A stretch of DNA of 64,000 bases, taken from the NCBI RefSeq assembly GCF_029201545.1, contig NZ_CP104007.1, positions 1,460,501 to 1,524,500 of the forward strand. The letters run 5' to 3'. The position numbers were made by a program, and so were the translations under genes. The stretch is from Devosia sp. FJ2-5-3 (GTDB taxonomy: Bacteria > Pseudomonadota > Alphaproteobacteria > Rhizobiales > Devosiaceae). This document shows, in pieces, positions 39,677 to 49,021 of this stretch; position 1 is the first letter of the stretch, and every line of letters starts with the position of its first letter. Under the pieces are notes generated by a model. That model was not told where the DNA came from. It made no database searches and was given only the letters and a program-made list of their open reading frames with translations.

Positions 39677-41686
39677 ATGACTATCCACAATGTGCCCGGC
39701 GCCGGGACGATCACCCAACTCGGCGCCACACCCGTCTCGGGTGGGGTGAATTTTGCCGTCTATTCGGAAGCGGCTCAGGCCATCTGGGTCTGTCTTTTCG
39801 ACCTCAATGATCGAGAGATCGGCCGTTATCAGTTGGATGTGCGGGCGGAGAATATCTTTGCCGGTTTCATCACCGGCATTGGCCCGGGAGCACGTTATGG
39901 CCTGCGGGCGGACGGCGCCTATGACCCCGAGCAGGGGTTCTACTTCGATCCGGCTAAATTGCTGGTCGATCCCTATGCGCGCCAGCTGGATCGGAGGTTC
40001 GTCTATTCGCCGCGCCTGCGGATGCCGCGAGAGGCCAATTTCGACACCGCTTCTCTTGTGCCAAAGGCCATCGTGCCGGGGGCGGCGCAGGCACCAGCCA
40101 ATCCGCGGAAGAAGGCGCCCGGCAATTTTTACGAGCTTAATGTGCGCGGCTACACCAAGCGTCATCCCGACGTGGCCGAGCGTCTGCGGGGAACCGCGGA
40201 AGGGCTGAAAGCAAAGCCGGTCATCGAGCATCTGAAGCGCGTCGGGATCGACACCGTACAGTTGATGCCCATTGCGGCGTGGATCGATGAGCGTCATTTG
40301 CCGCCGCTCGGCCTTGCCAATGCCTGGGGCTACAATCCGATTGCCTATTTCGCGCTCGATCCGCGCCTTGCCCCCAGTGGCATAGGCGAATTGCGGGCGA
40401 TGACCGATGCCTATCGCAAGGCCGGAATTTCGGTGATCCTCGACGTGGTCTACAACCATACCGGGGAGAGCGACGCCGAAGGGCCCATCGTCAGCATGAT
40501 GGGGCTCGATCCGCACAGCTACTATCGCTTCGTGCCCGTCGATGGGCGACAGGTTCTGGTGAATGATGCCGGCACAGGCAATACGCTGCGGTGCGATCAT
40601 CCGGCGGTGCAGAGACTGGTGATCGAGAGCCTGCGATATTTTGTCGAGGAGGGCGGGGTTTCCGGGTTCCGCTTTGACCTGGCCACCATTCTGGGGCGTG
40701 AGCCGGGGTTCAACCCCGATGCGGAAATGATCCGCCTGATCAAGCAAGATCCCGTGCTCAGCCAATGCATCCTCGTCGCCGAGCCCTGGGATCCGGGGCC
40801 GGGTGGTTATGCGTTGGGACAGTTCGGGCGGGAGTTCTACGAGCACAACGATACATATCGCGATGAGGTCCGGGCGTTCTGGCAGGGGCAGAGTGGGCGG
40901 ATCGGGTCGCTGGCCGGCAAGATCGCCGGTTCATCGGAGATCTTCGACCGCGATGGGCGGAAGCCGGCCCACGGCGTCAATTTCCTGGCCGTGCATGACG
41001 GGTTCACCCTGCGCGATCTTGTCAGCTACAGCCACAAGCACAATGAAGCCAATGGCGAAGAGAACCGCGATGGCCACGACGCGAATTACTCGTGGAACTG
41101 CGGGGTTGAGGGCGAGAGCACAGACGAGGCGATTGTTGGAGCCCGCAAGCGCGACGTGAAGGCGCTGCTGGCCACGCTGTTTTTGTCGCGCGGCACGCCA
41201 CTGATGCAGCAGGGCGACGAAATGTTCCGCACGCAGAGGGGCAATAACAATGCCTATGCGCAGGACAATGAGATCACCTGGCTCGACTGGGGCGGGGTGG
41301 ACGAGGGGATCGTCGAGCTCACCGCAGGGCTCATCGCCTTTCGCAAGGCCCACCCGGCGATCACGCATGACCACTGGCTGACGGGGCGCGATCACCACGG
41401 GGTGCGGGACGTCGTGTGGCTGCATCCGGATGGACGGGAGATGTCCGAAGGCGACTGGAACGATCCGGCCGCCTCAGTCCTTGGCGCCCATCTCCGGCAC
41501 AAGGATGATGAGGTCATCGTCTGGTTCAACCGCCGGATCGAGCCGGTGGTAGCGCATCTGCCGGAGGGGGATTGGGCCGTCGGGATCGTCTCGGACGAGA
41601 CGGGCAGCCTTGTGCTTACTCCGGGCACGGCGACATTGCCCCCACGTTCGGTGGTGGCTCTGGTGCGGCCGCGGCCTGAGCGCTAG
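39677..41686 (+). CDS. glgX: Glycogen debranching enzyme
   Basis: 669 residues, GH13 family with an N-terminal CBM48 module. Catalytic triad is visible: Asp in GFRFDLATIL, Glu in LVAEPWDPG and Asp in FLAVHDGFTLRDLVSY. It cuts alpha-1,6 linkages of chains shortened by GlgP. It begins 10 bases after pgm and ends the glg operon. Its last 4 bases overlap the convergent acetyltransferase gene, leaving no room for a terminator beyond the coding region. Confidence 0.95.
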   Translation: MTIHNVPGAGTITQLGATPVSGGVNFAVYSEAAQAIWVCLFDLNDREIGRYQLDVRAENIFAGFITGIGPGARYGLRADGAYDPEQGFYFDPAKLLVDPYARQLDRRFVYSPRLRMPREANFDTASLVPKAIVPGAAQAPANPRKKAPGNFYELNVRGYTKRHPDVAERLRGTAEGLKAKPVIEHLKRVGIDTVQLMPIAAWIDERHLPPLGLANAWGYNPIAYFALDPRLAPSGIGELRAMTDAYRKAGISVILDVVYNHTGESDAEGPIVSMMGLDPHSYYRFVPVDGRQVLVNDAGTGNTLRCDHPAVQRLVIESLRYFVEEGGVSGFRFDLATILGREPGFNPDAEMIRLIKQDPVLSQCILVAEPWDPGPGGYALGQFGREFYEHNDTYRDEVRAFWQGQSGRIGSLAGKIAGSSEIFDRDGRKPAHGVNFLAVHDGFTLRDLVSYSHKHNEANGEENRDGHDANYSWNCGVEGESTDEAIVGARKRDVKALLATLFLSRGTPLMQQGDEMFRTQRGNNNAYAQDNEITWLDWGGVDEGIVELTAGLIAFRKAHPAITHDHWLTGRDHHGVRDVVWLHPDGREMSEGDWNDPAASVLGAHLRHKDDEVIVWFNRRIEPVVAHLPEGDWAVGIVSDETGSLVLTPGTATLPPRSVVALVRPRPER

Positions 41687-42135
41687 TCGGTGATTTCCAC
41701 CATGCCGAGCCGCGCATAGAGGCGGCGGGCGGGGGCGTTGTCGGGTTCAACCTTGAGGTCGACATGGCCGGCGCCGCGTCCGGCGAAAAGGCCGAAGGCG
41801 TGCGCCAGCAGGGCGGCACCGATGCCCCGGCCCCGGAAGCCCGGCGCGACGGCGAGATCCTTGATGAAATCGCTGGTCCAGCACTGGATGAAGCCGGCGA
41901 TCTCGCCACCATCGGCCATTGCGGCAACGCAGAGGCTCGGGTCATATTCGCTGTCGGCGGTAAGATTGCCGTGCCAGTCGGCAAAGGGGGCAACGAGGCC
42001 AGGGAAGGCCTCGTCCAGCACAGCATGAGCCTGGCGCGGCTCGGTCGCTGCGAGTTCGACGGGGCGTATGCCTGCGGGCCAAGTCGGCGCCTCGATCGGA
42101 CCGGAAAGGCACTTGCGCAGCCGCAGATGGCTCAC
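41683..42135 (-). CDS. GNAT family N-acetyltransferase
   Basis: 150 residues. The acetyl-CoA loop is in VAPGFRGRGIGAALLAHAF near residue 86, followed by DLKVEPDNAPARRLYARLGM, the usual end of the fold. The substrate amine is not identifiable. The ATG lies directly at the end of ureG (no spacing), so this is the last gene of the urease transcript or an independent neighbour that has attached to it. Confidence 0.87.
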   Translation of the reverse strand: MSHLRLRKCLSGPIEAPTWPAGIRPVELAATEPRQAHAVLDEAFPGLVAPFADWHGNLTADSEYDPSLCVAAMADGGEIAGFIQCWTSDFIKDLAVAPGFRGRGIGAALLAHAFGLFAGRGAGHVDLKVEPDNAPARRLYARLGMVEITD

Positions 42136-42768
42136 TTACTCGGCCGCCTCGGCGATAAAGCCGCCATGCTTTTCGATAAAGCCGATGATCTGGTCTAGGC
42201 TTTCGCGCCGCAGCAGGTCGGTAAAGACATAGGGCCGGCCATCGCGGATTTTTTGCGTGTCGCTCTCCATGACTTCGAGGCTGGCGCCGACATAAGGCGC
42301 GAGATCGGTATGGGTGATGACGAGGAGGTCGGAGCGCGAAATGGCGGGTCCGCCCTTGCGCGGGATCTTTTCGCCCTGGGCGACCGAGATGACATAGATG
42401 GTCACGTCAGCGAGGTCAGGCGAGAAAGTCGCCGCCAGATTGTCGCCGCCGCTCTCGATCAGGATGATGTCGAGATCGGGGAATTTGCGGTTGAGATCGT
42501 CAATGGCCGCCAGGTTCAGCGACGCGTCCTCGCGGATTGCGGTGTGTGGGCAGCCGCCGGTCTCAACGCCGACAATGCGGTCTTCGGAGATCGCCTGCAC
42601 CCGAGAGAGGATGAGCGCGTCTTCCTTGGTGTAGATATCGTTGGTGACCACGGCCATGGAATAGCGATCCCGCATGGCCTTGAGCAGCATTTCGCATAGC
42701 GTGGTCTTGCCCGAGCCAACCGGCCCACCAATGCCGATACGCAGGGGACCGTTGAGGCTCTTGGACAT
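42136..42768 (-). CDS. ureG: Urease accessory GTPase UreG
   Basis: 210 residues. The P-loop [13 protein letters not shown] is at residues 13-25, the nickel/zinc binding Cys-Pro-His is in [17 protein letters not shown], and [17 protein letters not shown] and [13 protein letters not shown] complete the SIMIBI GTPase. It uses GTP to drive nickel delivery to apo-urease together with UreD, UreE and UreF. The gene is the last accessory gene of the operon. Confidence 0.96.
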   Translation of the reverse strand: MSKSLNGPLRIGIGGPVGSGKTTLCEMLLKAMRDRYSMAVVTNDIYTKEDALILSRVQAISEDRIVGVETGGCPHTAIREDASLNLAAIDDLNRKFPDLDIILIESGGDNLAATFSPDLADVTIYVISVAQGEKIPRKGGPAISRSDLLVITHTDLAPYVGASLEVMESDTQKIRDGRPYVFTDLLRRESLDQIIGFIEKHGGFIAEAAE

Positions 42769-42783
42769 GTGGGACTCCGGGCG

Positions 42784-43215
42784 TTAGAGGAGGCGAAGGA
42801 CGATAAGGGTGAAAAAGCCGAGGCCGATGAAGAGGCAGATCGGCGAATAGACCCGGCGGTCGTTGAGGCGGAAAATCGGTTCGGCGGTCATCGCCTGCCA
42901 TTGCGGCGTGTAGCCGATGACGCCGCGTGCGAGGAAGATCGCGCCGATCAGGCCGCCAACGACATTAAGCGCCACGCCGCCGCCGTCATGGTCGGCGATG
43001 GCGAGCGCGATCATCGAGCCGTAGAACGAGATTGCGGCGATGGCCAGGGTGATAAGGCGGTTGGGCATTTTCTCGATGCCGGTGAAGCCGACGACGGTCT
43101 GGGCCAGCAGTTTGCGATCCCGCAATGGCCATGTGAAGCCGAAGCCCCACACAAAATGGGCGATGGAGATCGTCAGCAGAGCGATACAGACGAAGGCGGC
43201 AATCAGCATGCTCAT
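42784..43215 (-). CDS. Small membrane protein, DUF3995-like
   Basis: 143 residues with four membrane segments. The first has [14 protein letters not shown] just after it, the pattern of DUF3995-type proteins; others are near residues 50-70, 80-98 and 122-142. Function is unknown. It lies between ureF and ureG, overlaps ureF by 4 bases and is on the same strand, so it is co-translated with urease accessory genes. A role in nickel, urea or ammonia movement is possible but not shown by the sequence. Confidence 0.72.
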   Translation of the reverse strand: MSMLIAAFVCIALLTISIAHFVWGFGFTWPLRDRKLLAQTVVGFTGIEKMPNRLITLAIAAISFYGSMIALAIADHDGGGVALNVVGGLIGAIFLARGVIGYTPQWQAMTAEPIFRLNDRRVYSPICLFIGLGFFTLIVLRLL

Positions 43216-43868
43216 GATCGGAAAATCCTCGTCGCCAGGGTTTCGTGCTTCATCTGGGCGATATCAGCGCCATAAGCGACACTGCCAATGTCGTCTAGTG
43301 TCGCACCGAGACAAAGTTCGGCAATCTCAGCGATTTCTGGCTCCAACGCGGCCATGATGGAGAGGCCGTCTGTCTGGCCGATCGGCACGAGACGGACGGC
43401 AACGGAAACCTGCCCGTGGACGCCGGCGGTGAGGTAGGCGAGCAGCGTCGAATAGGCGTCGATGCCGTGGCTGGAAGAAATGGCCCCGATCGCGATGGGA
43501 TAGGGGCAGACGTCCGGCAGAGTCGGCGGGTTGGAGCTGGGCCAGGCGGCACTCGCCTGGATGAAGGCGCGGCCGGTCTGCAGCGTTTCGGCATGCCGTT
43601 CGCTGGATGGGGTGAGGGCCAGGCAGAGATCGGCCAATTCGGCCAGGTCCGGGCCGTTGGCTGCCTGCCGGTGCGCATGGGCGAGGAGGATTGCGTCATT
43701 GCGCAGGCCGCCATGGTGGAGGCTGCCGGCAATCCAGTTCTCGGCGCTGGCGCGATCCCCCACGCGACCATCGACAATCGCGGTTTCGAGCCCGGCAGAC
43801 CAGGCGAAGGCGCCAACCGGAAAGGCCGGGGAGAGCCAGGTCAACAGTTTTTGCAGCGCGGCGCTCAT
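43212..43868 (-). CDS. ureF: Urease accessory protein UreF
   Basis: 218 residues, all-helical. [23 protein letters not shown] at the N-terminus and [12 protein letters not shown] plus [25 protein letters not shown] in the second half are the family marks. It binds UreD and acts as an activator or gate for UreG during nickel insertion. It overlaps ureE and the DUF3995-like gene by 4 bases. Confidence 0.94.
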   Translation of the reverse strand: MSAALQKLLTWLSPAFPVGAFAWSAGLETAIVDGRVGDRASAENWIAGSLHHGGLRNDAILLAHAHRQAANGPDLAELADLCLALTPSSERHAETLQTGRAFIQASAAWPSSNPPTLPDVCPYPIAIGAISSSHGIDAYSTLLAYLTAGVHGQVSVAVRLVPIGQTDGLSIMAALEPEIAEIAELCLGATLDDIGSVAYGADIAQMKHETLATRIFRS

Positions 43869-44338
43869 GGGCGGGCGAGCAAGGCGTGCCCGCCATCGGC
43901 GTGGTTGTGGCTGTGATAGGCGCCGTGCTCGGCAAAGAATGGTTCTGTCGCATTGGTGACGTTAGCGCCGAGGCCCTCGAGCATGGTCTTGAGGACATGG
44001 TCGCGCTTGATAAGAATGCGATGCTCATCGAGCTGGGCCGGCGTATGGCGGTTGCCGATATGCCAGGCGAGGCGGATGAGGTGGGCAGTGTCCCGGGCGC
44101 GAATTTCGTACAGCAGCTCCGGGGCGGCAATGATCTGGACTAATCCGCCGGTGTCGAGCTCGAGCCATTGGCCGTGGTCGAGCGTGGTCGCCTGCGGCAG
44201 GTCCAGCAGGATTTCGGTGCCATTGGCGCCGCGCAAGAGCTTACGGCGCACGCGGCGTTCGTCATGATCGAGGGTGATCGTGTCGAGCGGTACAGCGTTC
44301 CGGTCTGCAGCGGCGTGGATGGCGATGACTGAGTGCAT
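43865..44338 (-). CDS. ureE: Urease accessory protein UreE (nickel chaperone)
   Basis: 157 residues from the ATG at 44338. The N-terminal peptide-binding domain is followed by a metal-binding domain with [17 protein letters not shown], the conserved nickel His. The C-terminus has a modest His cluster ([16 protein letters not shown]) that can hold additional nickel. An upstream in-frame extension to 44455 runs over the next gene and lacks a start signal. It hands nickel to UreG. Confidence 0.93.
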   Translation of the reverse strand: MHSVIAIHAAADRNAVPLDTITLDHDERRVRRKLLRGANGTEILLDLPQATTLDHGQWLELDTGGLVQIIAAPELLYEIRARDTAHLIRLAWHIGNRHTPAQLDEHRILIKRDHVLKTMLEGLGANVTNATEPFFAEHGAYHSHNHADGGHALLARP

Positions 44339-44343
44339 GGGGA

Positions 44344-44928
44344 CTAGATAATCTCGAAGGAAAAGAGGCCAATCATCACCACCAGATAGGTGCAATGGGC
44401 CGTCACGATGGCATATTGGACGTGCTTTTTTGGGATGTACCAGCCCATGACGCACAGTGGCAGGAAGAACAGTGCCGGGACCAGATCGTAGAGGTCGATC
44501 CCTTCCTGTTGGTACATGAAGAAGCTGTCAAAGATATCGAGCACCATGGTCAGGGCCAGGAGCCCAAAGAACCAGTGACGGCGCTTGATGAAGAAACCTT
44601 CGTAGCCAGCATATTCCTCGCTCCGGTCGGGCGACAGCAGCGCCACGAGCAGGAAGAGAACGATGGCGTAGCTGTTGAAGAACATGAACAGGCCAAAGGG
44701 CCAGTCGGCAATCTCGATCAGGTCGAAATGTCCGTACCAGAACAGGGTCAGCTCGACGAGCATCGAGCTGAGCCAGAGCAAGTGCAGCACCGACCGATTG
44801 TAGACGTGCGGATGCTGCATGATATTGGCGAAGGTCAGAAGCGTGCGGGTGATGCCAAGGCCGATAATCATGCCGATCACGATGCGAGCATGTGAAAAGA
44901 ATTCCACATGCTGGGAGGTGTCAACCAT
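44344..44928 (-). CDS. Membrane protein of unknown function in the urease operon
   Basis: 194 residues with about six membrane segments, e.g. IVIGMIIGLGITRTLLTFANI, LLWLSSMLVELTLFWYG, GLFMFFNSYAIVLFLLVALL and the last segment ending FSFEII. I do not recognise the family by name. It lies 5 bases before ureE in transcription order and 14 bases after the MliC-like gene, so it is clearly in the operon. Conserved His residues at the membrane edges (VEFFSHARI, QHPHVYNR) could bind metal. A urea, nickel or pH-related role is speculative. Confidence 0.7.
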   Translation of the reverse strand: MVDTSQHVEFFSHARIVIGMIIGLGITRTLLTFANIMQHPHVYNRSVLHLLWLSSMLVELTLFWYGHFDLIEIADWPFGLFMFFNSYAIVLFLLVALLSPDRSEEYAGYEGFFIKRRHWFFGLLALTMVLDIFDSFFMYQQEGIDLYDLVPALFFLPLCVMGWYIPKKHVQYAIVTAHCTYLVVMIGLFSFEII

Positions 44929-44942
44929 CGGCGGCTCCGGCG

Positions 44943-45371
44943 CTAGGGCGTGTTGGACGAGGCGGTGCAGGTGGCCAGCGGCTCTGCGTCCTCATCCTGC
45001 ATCATATCGCGAAGGGTGCCTTCGCCCTGGTGGCTCCACCATTCATAGGGGCCGGAGACATATCGCGCACCAGAACCCGAAATCGTCGTGGCGAAGATGT
45101 AGTTCTCGCCCTCCACCGGCACGATGGCGAGGAAGTTCGGGGCGGCATTGATATATTGAACGGCCAGGGTTTCCCCGCTTTCGCACTGATAGAGCGCGAT
45201 CGTGCGCTCGATGTCGCCAGCGCTTTCCAGGGTGAGCGTGAGGGCGGCCGTCACGGAGGGGCGCGAAGCCGTCGCAGGCCCGGGGCCAGTGTCCTCTGCC
45301 TGGGCCCAAGCCATGGTCGGCGCAATCAGGACCATGCCCACGAGAGCAAGCAAGGGTTTTGTCATGATCAT
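44943..45371 (-). CDS. Secreted MliC-like protein (C-type lysozyme inhibitor fold)
   Basis: 142 residues with a signal peptide (LLALVGMVLIAPTMAWA). No lipobox Cys is seen, so it should be free in the periplasm. The mature part follows the MliC/PliC pattern: YQCESGETLAVQYIN, then SGSGARYVSGPYEWWSHQGEGTL and a late Cys (LATCTAS). AGGAGG lies 7 bases before the ATG at 45371. Family members inhibit host lysozyme. Its place between ureC and the membrane-protein gene suggests a linked function, perhaps survival in a host or envelope protection, but this is inference. Confidence 0.75.
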   Translation of the reverse strand: MIMTKPLLALVGMVLIAPTMAWAQAEDTGPGPATASRPSVTAALTLTLESAGDIERTIALYQCESGETLAVQYINAAPNFLAIVPVEGENYIFATTISGSGARYVSGPYEWWSHQGEGTLRDMMQDEDAEPLATCTASSNTP

Positions 45372-45466
45372 TGTGTTTCCTCCTGGTTGGGGTGGGGTGC
45401 TGAAGCACCCGAACCAACCGGCCTCACAATCATGGCGAATACGCGATCTGGCAAGGGTTTGTGAGC

Positions 45467-47176
45467 CTAGAAGAGGAAGTAACGCTGGGCCATCGGCAGG
45501 ATCGTGGCCGGCTCGCAGGTGAGGAGCACGCCATCGGCGCGCACCTCATAGGTCTCGGGATGGACCTCGATATGGGGCATGGCCGCGTTCAACTTCATCG
45601 ACGCCTTGCCGATGCCGCCGCGGGTATTGGTGACCGGGACGAGGTCCTTGTCGACACCGAGACGATTGCGGAGGCCTGCATCATGAGCCGCCTGGGAGAT
45701 GAAGGTGACCGAGGAGCGGCTGACCAGCTTGCCATAGGCGCCGAACATGGGCCGGTAGTGCATGGGCTGGGGCGTTGGGATCGACGCGTTCGGGTCGCCC
45801 ATCGGGGCGGCGGCAATGGAACCGCCGATCAGCACCATTTCGGGCTTCACGCCGAAAAAGGAAGGATCCCACAGCACGAGATCGGCACGCTTGCCGACTT
45901 CCACCGAGCCGATGTGCTGGCTCATGCCGTGGGCGATGGCGGGATTGATGGTGTATTTGGCGATGTAGCGGCGGACGCGGAAATTGTCGTTGTCGCCGGT
46001 TTCCTCGGGCAGGGGGCCGCGCTGGCGCTTCATCTTGTCGGCGGTCTGCCAGGTGCGGATCAGAACTTCGCCGACGCGGCCCATGGCCTGGCTGTCGGAA
46101 GAGATGATCGAAAAGGCGCCCATGTCATGGAGGATATCTTCGGCCGCGATGGTCTCCTTGCGGATGCGGCTTTCGGCAAAGGCCACGTCCTCGGGGATAT
46201 TCTGGTCGAGGTGGTGGCAGACCATGAGCATATCGAGATGCTCGGCAATGGTGTTGTGAGTGTAGGGACGCGTTGGATTGGTCGAGGAGGGGATGACATT
46301 GGGCAGGCCCGCGACGCGGATGATGTCAGGGGCGTGGCCGCCGCCGGCGCCTTCGGTGTGGAAGGCGTGGATGGTGCGGCCCTTGAAGGCGCCGATCGTG
46401 TCCTCAACGAAGCCGCTTTCGTTGAGCGTGTCGGTGTGGATCATCACCTGCACGTCGTAGTCGTCGGCAACGGCGAGGCAATTGTCGATGGCGGCCGGGG
46501 TGGTGCCCCAATCCTCGTGCAGTTTCAGGCAGGAGGCGCCGGCGAGGATCATTTCCTCGATCGGGGCGGGGACCGAGGTGTTGCCCTTGCCGGCAAGGGC
46601 GAGGTTCATAGGGAAAGCGTCAAAACTCTCGATCATGCGCTCGATGTGCCAGGCGCCGGTGCAGGTGGTGGCGAGCGTGCCATGGGCGGGGCCGGAGCCG
46701 CCACCGAGCATGGTGGTGACGCCCGACATCAAGGCTTCCTCGATCTGCTGAGGGGCGATGAAATGGATATGGGCGTCCATGCCGCCGGCGGTCAGAATGC
46801 GACCTTCGCCGGCGATGGCCTCGGTCGAGGGGCCAATGATGATATCGACGCCGGGCTGGGTGTCGGGATTGCCGGCCTTGCCGATGCCGACGATACGGCC
46901 GTTCTTGAGACCCACATCGGCCTTGTAGATGCCGGTGTGGTCGACGACGACGGCATTGGTGATGACTGTGTCGACAGCGCCTTCAGCGCGGGTGCGCTGG
47001 GACTGGCCCATGCCGTCGCGGATGACCTTGCCGCCACCGAACTTCACCTCCTCGCCATAGATGGTGAAATCCTTCTCCACCTCGATGAAGAGCTCGGTAT
47101 CGGCCAGCCGCACCTTGTCGCCCGTGGTGGGGCCGTACATGTCGGCATAGGCGGCGCGGGAAATCTGAGCAGGCAT
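45467..47176 (-). CDS. ureC: Urease alpha subunit
   Basis: 569 residues, catalytic subunit with the di-nickel centre. Nickel ligands are in [12 protein letters not shown], the carbamylated Lys in [11 protein letters not shown] near residue 217, HTDTLNESG and [12 protein letters not shown]. The mobile flap is MVCHHLD with its Cys, and the last Asp is in [12 protein letters not shown]. It hydrolyses urea to ammonia and carbamate in the cytosol. Structural genes are split here: ureA, ureB and ureC are separated by other genes. Confidence 0.97.
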   Translation of the reverse strand: MPAQISRAAYADMYGPTTGDKVRLADTELFIEVEKDFTIYGEEVKFGGGKVIRDGMGQSQRTRAEGAVDTVITNAVVVDHTGIYKADVGLKNGRIVGIGKAGNPDTQPGVDIIIGPSTEAIAGEGRILTAGGMDAHIHFIAPQQIEEALMSGVTTMLGGGSGPAHGTLATTCTGAWHIERMIESFDAFPMNLALAGKGNTSVPAPIEEMILAGASCLKLHEDWGTTPAAIDNCLAVADDYDVQVMIHTDTLNESGFVEDTIGAFKGRTIHAFHTEGAGGGHAPDIIRVAGLPNVIPSSTNPTRPYTHNTIAEHLDMLMVCHHLDQNIPEDVAFAESRIRKETIAAEDILHDMGAFSIISSDSQAMGRVGEVLIRTWQTADKMKRQRGPLPEETGDNDNFRVRRYIAKYTINPAIAHGMSQHIGSVEVGKRADLVLWDPSFFGVKPEMVLIGGSIAAAPMGDPNASIPTPQPMHYRPMFGAYGKLVSRSSVTFISQAAHDAGLRNRLGVDKDLVPVTNTRGGIGKASMKLNAAMPHIEVHPETYEVRADGVLLTCEPATILPMAQRYFLF

Positions 47177-47292
47177 GGCGGCTCCGGAAGATCAGGGGCA
47201 GGCGTGAAGAACGGATAGCGCAAACGGGTTTGGCGCCCGCCCCGGATGGGACGCGCGCGCATGGCCGATGGCGGCTGACGATGAGGGGTGGT

Positions 47293-47700
47293 TTAGTTCG
47301 GGTTGGACCGCGCCTGCTGGCGGTAGATGGCGACCGAGCGATCGATGATCGCGTCGAGCAGCATCTCGCCCTGGGCCATGGTTTGATCGGCCCGCTGGGT
47401 TGCGGCGATCAGGGAAACCGCGAGCGCCTGGAGGGCATAGGCCTGCTTGATGCGGCCGGCCTGGTGATGGCCATTGCCCTTGGTCTCGAAGGTCTTGAGC
47501 AAATCGTTGTAGGTCTCCGTGGTCATCACGGATTTCGCCCCGCTCCAGCTCTGCTGGTTGAGCGAAGCGGCCAACTCGGCGGCAAGGCTCCCGATCAGCG
47601 CCATGGTCTCGCCATCCCGCACGCCCGCCTCCTGCAGATCCTGCAGGACGGCAACAAAGCGCTGCTTGAATTCGGCTTCTTTGGTCGGGGCGGTCGTCAT
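47293..47700 (-). CDS. Hypothetical protein between ureB and ureC
   Basis: 135 residues, soluble and helical, no signal peptide or Cys. It begins MTTAPTKEAEFKQRFVAVLQ and ends YRQQARSNPN. I do not recognise a domain. It lies 99 bases after ureB and 116 bases before ureC on the same strand. Such small genes are known between urease structural genes in rhizobial-type operons, but no activity is known to me. A role in subunit assembly is possible. Confidence 0.65.
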   Translation of the reverse strand: MTTAPTKEAEFKQRFVAVLQDLQEAGVRDGETMALIGSLAAELAASLNQQSWSGAKSVMTTETYNDLLKTFETKGNGHHQAGRIKQAYALQALAVSLIAATQRADQTMAQGEMLLDAIIDRSVAIYRQQARSNPN

Positions 47701-47799
47701 GGGCGTCCAGGCAATGGTTTTGGCTGGCGGTTCTTAAACCACCATTTGGCACAAAATGCCATGCCGGCTTGCGGCTTTTGACTGGGGCCAGGGCGTCGT

Positions 47800-48105
47800 T
47801 CACAGCGGCCCCATGACCATCTGGCGAAAGCCGTAGATCCGCCGGTCGCCGCCGATAGGGATGAGGCGGACTTCGCGGGTCTGGCCCGGCTCGAAGCGCA
47901 CGGCGGTGCCGGCGGCGATATCGAGGCGCATGCCGCGCGTCCTGTCGCGATCAAAGCGGAGGCCGGCATTGGTCTCGAAGAAGTGGTAATGCGAGCCCAC
48001 CTGGATAGGTCGGTCGCCCGTATTGGCCACTTCCAGAACGATCTGGGGCGCGCCGACATTGAGTTCGATCGAGCCCGATTTTGGGATGATTTCGCCGGGG
48101 ATCAT
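47800..48105 (-). CDS. ureB: Urease beta subunit
   Basis: 101 residues, single-domain form. [18 protein letters not shown], then [12 protein letters not shown] and [27 protein letters not shown] are the conserved core. It packs against UreA and UreC in the trimer of trimers. The gene lies 15 bases after the ureJ-type gene. Confidence 0.96.
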   Translation of the reverse strand: MIPGEIIPKSGSIELNVGAPQIVLEVANTGDRPIQVGSHYHFFETNAGLRFDRDRTRGMRLDIAAGTAVRFEPGQTREVRLIPIGGDRRIYGFRQMVMGPL

Positions 48106-48120
48106 TGTCTGTGTCTCCGA

Positions 48121-48699
48121 TCAGGCGCCGAAGGCCAGCCACAGGCCGCCCATCGCGGTGGCGGCCCCGGCAGCGCGGGTGACGAGCTTGCCGCTGAGGC
48201 GAGCGAGGCCTAGGCCCGCCGCAATGCCGGCGGCGTGGAGCGCGGCGGTGGCCAGGATAAAGCCGATGGCGAATTCCCATGCGCCCGCCGCGCCAAGTTC
48301 GCCGCCATGGGCGTGGCCGTGGAAGAAGGCGAAAAAGCCGACGAGCCCGGCAATAGCCAGCGTCGGAATGGGAAGGGCGAGGGCGATGGCGACGCCGATG
48401 AAGACCACCGAGGCGAGGATGACCGGCTCGACGAGGGGCAGGGGCACGCCGCCGATGGCAACGGCGAAGCCGATTGCCATGGTGCCAACGAAGGCCGAAG
48501 GCACAAGCCACACGGCGCGTCCGCCCTGCTGGGCGGCCCAGAGGCCAACGGCCACCATGGCGAGGATATGATCGAGGCCGAAAAGCGGATGGCTGAAACC
48601 GGCAGCGAAGGAGCCATGTTCGGCCGGGTCCAGATGCGCGAAAGCCGGCAAGGTCGCAGCAAGAAGGATGGAAAGGGCGACGAGGGCACGCTTGAGCAT
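48121..48699 (-). CDS. ureJ: HupE/UreJ family nickel transporter-like membrane protein
   Basis: 192 residues. A signal-like first segment is followed by HPLFGLDHILAMVAVGLWAAQQGG, the metal-binding HP-x5-DH motif of HupE/UreJ. A second His cluster, FFAFFHGHAHGGELG, lies near residue 120. Six or seven membrane segments. Family members bring nickel into the cell for hydrogenase or urease. Position between ureA and ureB supports nickel supply to urease. Confidence 0.92.
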   Translation of the reverse strand: MLKRALVALSILLAATLPAFAHLDPAEHGSFAAGFSHPLFGLDHILAMVAVGLWAAQQGGRAVWLVPSAFVGTMAIGFAVAIGGVPLPLVEPVILASVVFIGVAIALALPIPTLAIAGLVGFFAFFHGHAHGGELGAAGAWEFAIGFILATAALHAAGIAAGLGLARLSGKLVTRAAGAATAMGGLWLAFGA

Positions 48700-48709
48700 G
48701 GTCTTGTTC

Positions 48710-49012
48710 CTATCGGATGGGCTGGTGAACGGTGACGAGCTTGGTGCCGTCTGGGAAAGTCGCCTCGACCTGTACGTCGTGGATCATCTCGGCGATGCCT
48801 TCCATCACCTGGTCGCGGGTGACCACATGGGCGCCCGCCTCCATCAGCTCGGACACGGGGCGGCCGTCCCGCGCGCCTTCGACGACAAAATCGGTAATCA
48901 GGGCAATTGCTTCGGGGTGGTTGAGCTTGACGCCGCGTTCGAGGCGGCGACGCGCCACATTGGCCGCCATGGCGATCAGCAATTTGTCTTTTTCGCGTGG
49001 AGTGAGGTTCAT
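48710..49012 (-). CDS. ureA: Urease gamma subunit
   Basis: 100 residues, standard length. [23 protein letters not shown] at the N-terminus, [21 protein letters not shown] in the middle and [20 protein letters not shown] at the end are diagnostic. It lies 9 bases after ureD. Confidence 0.97.
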   Translation of the reverse strand: MNLTPREKDKLLIAMAANVARRRLERGVKLNHPEAIALITDFVVEGARDGRPVSELMEAGAHVVTRDQVMEGIAEMIHDVQVEATFPDGTKLVTVHQPIR

Positions 49013-49021
49013 GGCGGGGTC

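Noticed and set aside
45461..47218. Open frame of 585 codons on the plus strand across ureC
   Set aside because: It is the antisense of a complete, motif-perfect ureC. Long antisense frames arise from GC-rich third positions; the translation is Gly/Asp/His-rich without domains or a ribosome-binding site.
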